From NCBI GenBank assembly GCA_016716405.1, contig JADJWK010000004.1, positions 1 to 64,000 of the forward strand: a DNA stretch of 64,000 nt. Reading direction: 5' to 3'. The position numbers and the translations under genes were made by a program. Below are positions 60,118 to 64,000 of this stretch, in pieces (the first letter of the stretch is position 1; every line of letters begins with the position of its first letter). This stretch comes from Candidatus Melainabacteria bacterium (lineage in GTDB: Bacteria > Cyanobacteriota > Vampirovibrionia > Obscuribacterales > Obscuribacteraceae). The notes under the pieces were generated by a model. That model worked only from the letters and a program-made list of their open reading frames with translations. It was not told where the DNA came from and searched no databases.

Positions 60118-60469
60118 GAAGAACGGTCTTTCTGCCCTTCATCCTGTTCTGTCTCTTGCCTGGTCCTCTATGCCCCGCACAAGCCCAGGCAACGTATGGG
60201 ATTCACCCTGATATCCCGCAAGCCCGACTGGTGGATAACCATCTACAGCACCAGGACCCAGAAGGTCTTCAAGCAGTCCTTCGACTCATTCATGAAAACC
60301 GGGCTCGGCTCTCTGAGCATACTCGGACCGGGGGATGGGAATACCATGGTCCTGAAACGACCCTTCCCCGGGACTCATATAGGCCTGCCAGCCCGCTCTG
60401 AGGACTCTTTTCGTCAAGAAGAAATCCGGCAAAGGCGATTTCGACGAAGAAATTCTCACCGGCGACTGA
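60114..60469 (+). pseudogene. Secreted-protein gene, apparently frameshifted twice
   Basis: From GTG 60114, overlapping the phosphatase stop, a good signal peptide is read (FLPFILFCLLPGPLCPAQA). After about 60190 the protein-like frame moves by one base (MGFTLISRKPDWWITIYST, then MVLKRPFPGTHIG), and after about 60398 by one more (LFVKKKSGKGDFDEEILTGD, stop 60467-60469). No single frame gives a sensible protein. Either a decayed gene or sequencing errors. No known family. Confidence 0.45.
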
Positions 60470-60507
60470 GGTATTATTCTTTAAGAGAGAGCCAAGGAGC
60501 AATCCAG

Positions 60508-61257
60508 ATGTTTAAGCGATTCATGAACATAGTCAAAGGGACAGCCAATAAAGGACTGAAGAAGCTGGAGACACCCGAGATTCTTGCCGAGCAGGCCCAG
60601 ATGGAGCTCGAGGGCGGCGTCAAGAAATTGAAAGAAGCATGTATAGACGGCATCACCACCGAGAAGAAGCTCGAGCAGCAACTCGCCAAAGCCACCAAAG
60701 AGCTGGTCGAATGGCAGAAAAGAGCCGAGCTCTCGGTGAAGAACGACAATGACGAGATCGCCCGCCAGTGCCTGCAGAAGAAGCAGGATGCCGCCATGCA
60801 AGAAGAAGACTTGAAACGGCAGCTCGAGTCCCAGAAACAGACCAACGCCAATCTCAAGAGTCGCCTGGTGGAGATGGAGAAAGAGCTCCGCGAGTTCACC
60901 ATCAAGAAAAAGGAGCTGATCGCCCGCGGTCAGGCAGGCGATGCCATGGCCAGCGCCAACGACCTCCTCTCCAATTCAGGCTCCTCCGCAATGGACGTCC
61001 TGGAAAGCAAGATCCGCGAGAAAGAGATTCGCAACGAGGCTCTGGCGGAGATGCGCGGCGACACCAAGCTCGAGGAGCAATTCAAGGATATGTCCGGCAG
61101 CGCCGATCTGGAGCTCGAGCTTCTAGCCATGAAAGAGCAGATGTCCAGCGCCAGGCTGATCACCCGTAACAAAGAGAACGACGCCCCTGCCGACGAAGCC
61201 GGGGAGACAGGGGGAGCCGAGGAGATTACCGAGGTCGAGGTCGAAAACGAACAGTAA
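60508..61257 (+). CDS. pspA: PspA/IM30 family membrane-protecting protein
   Basis: 249 residues from ATG 60508 (AAGGAG seven bases before; the frame is open upstream to 60196 without a ribosome site). Start FKRFMNIVKGTANKGLKKLE is a PspA-type amphipathic helix; the rest is a long coiled coil of ESCRT-III-like form, ending in a Glu/Gly-rich tail. Binds and stabilises damaged inner membrane. Its stop overlaps the next start (TAATG). Confidence 0.9.
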   Translation: MFKRFMNIVKGTANKGLKKLETPEILAEQAQMELEGGVKKLKEACIDGITTEKKLEQQLAKATKELVEWQKRAELSVKNDNDEIARQCLQKKQDAAMQEEDLKRQLESQKQTNANLKSRLVEMEKELREFTIKKKELIARGQAGDAMASANDLLSNSGSSAMDVLESKIREKEIRNEALAEMRGDTKLEEQFKDMSGSADLELELLAMKEQMSSARLITRNKENDAPADEAGETGGAEEITEVEVENEQ

Positions 61258-61748
61258 TGTACGGAAGAAGCTTAACTACCGGGACCCTGGTCCTCGCTCT
61301 CTTGATTCTGGCAGTCCAGCCGCCCGCCCTCGCGCAGGAGAAGAAAGCCGGAGCCGGTCGGTCGAAAGCAGCAACAGCGGCCAGCTACAAGGCCTATTTC
61401 AAGAAGTGGTTCGACAAGTATTACAGCAGTCTCTACTACGCCAAGAGCCTGAATGACATTCGTCCTTACTTCACCGACAACTATATAAAGGGCTGGGACA
61501 CCCTCTCCGATGGTCAGAAAGTCGAAGAGCTGGCGCGCCTCAAGCGCTTCTATGTGGGCGACTCCAAGCTCGAGAAGCTCTCCTTCGGAACAGACGGCTC
61601 TTCCGCCGAGGTCGAGCTGACCGGGGCGCTGGTGGTCGACGAGAAGAGAGGCTACGGACGCTGTACCTACAAGATGCAAAAAGAAGCCCGGGGCTGGTTG
61701 ATCAACAGCTCCAGCCGCCAGGCCGAATACACCAAAGTAATCTGGTAG
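61257..61748 (+). CDS. Small secreted protein of unknown function
   Basis: 163 residues: a signal peptide (LVLALLILAVQPPALAQ) and a compact domain with Tyr-rich helix (FDKYYSSLYYAKSLNDI) and strands (AEVELTGALVVDEKRGYGR). The fold could be NTF2-like, but this is a guess. Co-translated with pspA, so it may be an envelope stress factor. Confidence 0.65.
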   Translation: MYGRSLTTGTLVLALLILAVQPPALAQEKKAGAGRSKAATAASYKAYFKKWFDKYYSSLYYAKSLNDIRPYFTDNYIKGWDTLSDGQKVEELARLKRFYVGDSKLEKLSFGTDGSSAEVELTGALVVDEKRGYGRCTYKMQKEARGWLINSSSRQAEYTKVIW

Positions 61749-61788
61749 ATCCTGATATTACCGGTGATGCCACCGTAACTCGAGAGAC

Positions 61789-62169
61789 TCAGTCCAGATC
61801 GCCCAGACTGAAGCTATCCTTGCTGAAAGGAGACTCGCTGGCATTCATGGCTGCGTTTTTCGGGCCGAGCCAGAGACCTTCGATGGTTCCTTTGAAGATA
61901 CCCACGGGCAGCCCGACGAGATAACCGGCCGCGGTCTTCACCGCTCCGCCATCGCCGGAGACCTGCTCGGCGGTCTCTCTGGTATTCGATACCGTCTTTC
62001 TCAGTACGGCTATCGGAGTACCGATCACCGTTCCGGCTGTGAAAGAGAGCAGGGCCACCGGCACTTTCACCGCGCTGCTCAAGAAATCTCCCGAATCGGC
62101 ACGGGCCGGAGCCGGAGCCGTCGCCGCAAGCATGACCACGCTCGCGATTGAAAGCAATACTCTTCTCAT
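61789..62169 (-). CDS. Small secreted Gly/Ala-rich protein
   Basis: 126 residues from ATG 62169 (GGGGGA eight bases before; the frame is open to 62289). Signal peptide LLSIASVVMLAATAPAPARA, then hydrophobic Gly-rich stretches (VALLSFTAGTVIGTPIAVL and AGYLVGLPVGIFKGTIEG) that could insert in a membrane. No family recognised. Convergent with the previous gene; a small hairpin lies between. Confidence 0.6.
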   Translation of the reverse strand: MRRVLLSIASVVMLAATAPAPARADSGDFLSSAVKVPVALLSFTAGTVIGTPIAVLRKTVSNTRETAEQVSGDGGAVKTAAGYLVGLPVGIFKGTIEGLWLGPKNAAMNASESPFSKDSFSLGDLD

Positions 62170-62461
62170 TGACAGATCCCCCTTGAAGATCACCATGTAT
62201 GCTGCCATCAGCGCGTCTATTATCACCGCATTCGGCGCGGAAGAAAAAGACGCGATCCGATATCCCGACTCGATCCGGGCTGCCGCCACAAGAAATATCA
62301 GAGCACCCCGGTCGGACCGTCAGCAGATATCGAGCGGCGACAACGGAAGGGTCCCGAAAATTGCCAACCCCCGCTTTGCAACCCCCGTCCCTATCCTGAC
62401 GTTTTTCCTGCTATAGTGCTGGGCAAGATGTAGATGAACCGCTGGGACCAGCACTGTCAGC

Positions 62462-63073
62462 ATGAAATTGAAGAACAACTGGGACATCTTCATTAAGGCC
62501 GGAGCGAGACTATATTCGGAAGGCGATTTTCGCGCTGCTGTCGATAATTATGAGGCAGCCCTGAATGAAGCCCGAGCCGCCAGCAATAACAGCGAGAACG
62601 AAGCCAGGGCCCTTGAAGGTCTGGGGCACTGCTATACGTCCATGACCGAATACGGCCGGGCCAAAGACGTCTACAAGGAGCTCTTGAAAATCAAGGAAGC
62701 CTCCTACGGACCCGAATCCATCGAGACCCTGGAGACCCTCATCCACCTTCTGGTGGCCCTCCACAAGGGCGGCCAGAGCGCCGAGGCCATGCCTGTGGCT
62801 CAGCGGGTCTACCAGCTCGGGCTCAAGATCTTCGGACCCGCCAATATACACATGGCCAGAGTCACCCACGGAATCGCCAGATTCCTTCTCGATGTCGGTC
62901 AGGCACCCGACTCGGAATCCATGTTCAAATACGCTCTCCAGATCCTCTCCAGCAATCCGGACAGTCAGGACCTCTACAAGAGCGCCATCGTGGGCGACTA
63001 CGCGAATGCCCTGCGAAGCTGGGGAAGGGCACCGGAAGCGGACCAGATCCTGGCGCAATTCGGTCTTCAATGA
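62462..63073 (+). CDS. Cytoplasmic TPR protein
   Basis: 203 residues, no signal peptide. TPR-like helices from residue 10 to about 190 (FRAAVDNYEAALNEARAAS, ARALEGLGHCYTSMTEYGRA), of the type 'tetratricopeptide with TPR_12/TPR_10 pairs'. Overlaps the next gene by four bases (ATGA). Its partner is unknown. The gap 62170-62461 shows no clear signal. Confidence 0.72.
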   Translation: MKLKNNWDIFIKAGARLYSEGDFRAAVDNYEAALNEARAASNNSENEARALEGLGHCYTSMTEYGRAKDVYKELLKIKEASYGPESIETLETLIHLLVALHKGGQSAEAMPVAQRVYQLGLKIFGPANIHMARVTHGIARFLLDVGQAPDSESMFKYALQILSSNPDSQDLYKSAIVGDYANALRSWGRAPEADQILAQFGLQ

Positions 63074-63792
63074 CTGGCCTTTCGGTAAGACTGCCGGCCG
63101 CGTTTTTTCTGGCGGCCTTTCTGACATCCCTGAGCGGGCTCGCTGCCGTGCCGGAGAAGTCGGTACAGGGATTCCGGATCATCGCCAACCAGAACAGAGG
63201 CTCTCAGAAGCTCGAGATCAGGGTGGCCGGGGACTATGGTCTGGCGAGCACCGGCGTGGCTGTCGGCATGCACAGACCTCCCTGTGACAGGGTCTATTTC
63301 GTGAGCCGGGAGAACAAAAGGATTCTCACCTGGAATACCAAGGACCCCTATCCTCTGGCGTCCGCATTCACGAGTATCAATCCCTGCCCTTTCTACAAGA
63401 AAAACGGTCGCACCAAAGTACTGGGAATCGACTGCGACATAGCCTGGGGTCTGAACAAGCGCAAACAGCCGGTCTTGCGCTACTACACCACCGACAAGCT
63501 GCCGGTGCCGAAAAGCATGCGCCTCTCCCAGTCGATTAACCTTTCCCTGCCCGTGGAGCTGGGCTTTCCCCTGGAGGTGTCCTATGCCCGGACCGCAGGC
63601 GGCAAGACTGGCTGGGTCACTGTGTATAAGACCGAGAAAATCATAAAAGAGAGCTTTCCTCTCTCCATCTTCAAAGTGCCGACCAATTACAAGCCTGTCA
63701 AATCCCTTACCGAGCTGGTGTTCTCCTCCGGGGGCGGCGGTCTTGGAAGCGGAGACATCGAAGATCTCTTCGAGCACCACTTCTCGAATTGA
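63070..63792 (+). CDS. Secreted protein of unknown function upstream of MBOAT gene
   Basis: 240 residues: signal peptide (PAAFFLAAFLTSLSGLAA) and a mixed domain with strands (EIRVAGDYGLASTGVAVGMH, RVYFVSRENKRIL) and a single Cys pair region (FYKKNGRTKVLGIDCDIAW). Co-translated with the TPR protein. Position just before an MBOAT gene suggests a role in polysaccharide acylation, but nothing in the sequence proves it. Confidence 0.6.
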   Translation: MTGLSVRLPAAFFLAAFLTSLSGLAAVPEKSVQGFRIIANQNRGSQKLEIRVAGDYGLASTGVAVGMHRPPCDRVYFVSRENKRILTWNTKDPYPLASAFTSINPCPFYKKNGRTKVLGIDCDIAWGLNKRKQPVLRYYTTDKLPVPKSMRLSQSINLSLPVELGFPLEVSYARTAGGKTGWVTVYKTEKIIKESFPLSIFKVPTNYKPVKSLTELVFSSGGGGLGSGDIEDLFEHHFSN

Positions 63793-63820
63793 CCCTTTAC
63801 ATGAGGCTATCCATACCAGA

Positions 63821-64000
63821 ATGATCTTCGCGACCTACTGGTTTGTCCTGGCTGTGGCAATTTTCCTGCCCCTCTACTGGCTCATGCCGGGCAGCCGACT
63901 GCGACTATTCCTGCTGCTCGCCTTTTGCCTCGTCTTTCACGCGCACTTCGCAGGCGCTGCCGGCATGATACCAATTATAGTGCTGGCGGCAATCACTTTC
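63821..64000 (+). CDS. MBOAT-family O-acyltransferase, N-terminal fragment
   Basis: 60 codons from ATG 63821 to the window edge, all in one frame. Hydrophobic from the start (FVLAVAIFLPLYWLMPGSRL, then LFLLLAFCLVFHAHFAG), the pattern at the N-terminus of AlgI/MBOAT acyltransferases. The catalytic His lies outside the window. Assignment rests on the N-terminal pattern only. Confidence 0.6.
   Translation, partial: MIFATYWFVLAVAIFLPLYWLMPGSRLRLFLLLAFCLVFHAHFAGAAGMIPIIVLAAITF

Noticed and set aside
1..64000. CRISPR array, rRNA operon, prophage or integrase gene
   Set aside because: No regular direct repeats with spacers, no rRNA signature and no integrase or phage structural gene were seen; the only mobile element found is the IS3 copy.

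Overview
The window reads as chromosomal DNA of a GC-rich, Gram-negative-type bacterium with many eukaryotic-like signalling genes. It holds five Hanks-type Ser/Thr kinases (three carry C-terminal leucine-rich repeats), a phosphorelay block, Mla-type lipid-transport genes, PspA/IM30, a DUF47-PiT phosphate uptake pair, many TPR and small secreted proteins, and a complete branched-chain amino acid cluster. This mixture resembles the non-photosynthetic Cyanobacteriota (Vampirovibrionia, Obscuribacterales), but that placement is inference from gene content only. TTG and GTG starts with good Shine-Dalgarno sites are common, and several -10 boxes sit right at the start codon, suggesting leaderless mRNAs.

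Layout. 1-11 kb: an unidentified partial gene, a TPR protein, an ABC-F ATPase, an Lrp-aminotransferase pair, secreted proteins and an mlaD/mlaE pair. 11-14 kb: a TPR-metzincin gene cut in two by an IS3-family element with a 3-bp target duplication; the element's own orfA seems to have lost one base. 14-25.7 kb: kinases and a response regulator / hybrid kinase / REC-kinase set. 26.4-28.7 kb: an array of 25 tRNA-like genes on one strand whose anticodons cover all 20 amino acids, with many structural oddities. 28.8-35.9 kb: a kinase, an MddA-like methyltransferase and envelope proteins.

35.9-50.3 kb is the metabolic core. A minus-strand gamma-family PLP enzyme plus aspartate kinase operon lies head to head with a plus-strand set, leuA-ilvD-ilvC-ilvB-ilvN-cimA-leuC-leuD-leuB. 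Three ribosome-mediated transcription attenuators can be read directly. A Met-rich leader peptide with a terminator precedes the gamma-family enzyme. A Leu-rich leader peptide with terminator and antiterminator precedes leuA. An Ile/Leu/Val-rich leader peptide with terminator and antiterminator precedes ilvD. Isoleucine is probably made through citramalate (cimA); no threonine dehydratase is seen here.

50.3-64 kb: two kinase-LRR proteins, DUF47-PiT, a tandem universal stress protein, proB-proA, a low-molecular-weight tyrosine phosphatase, a probably frameshifted secreted-protein gene, PspA, small secreted proteins and the start of an MBOAT acyltransferase cut by the window edge.
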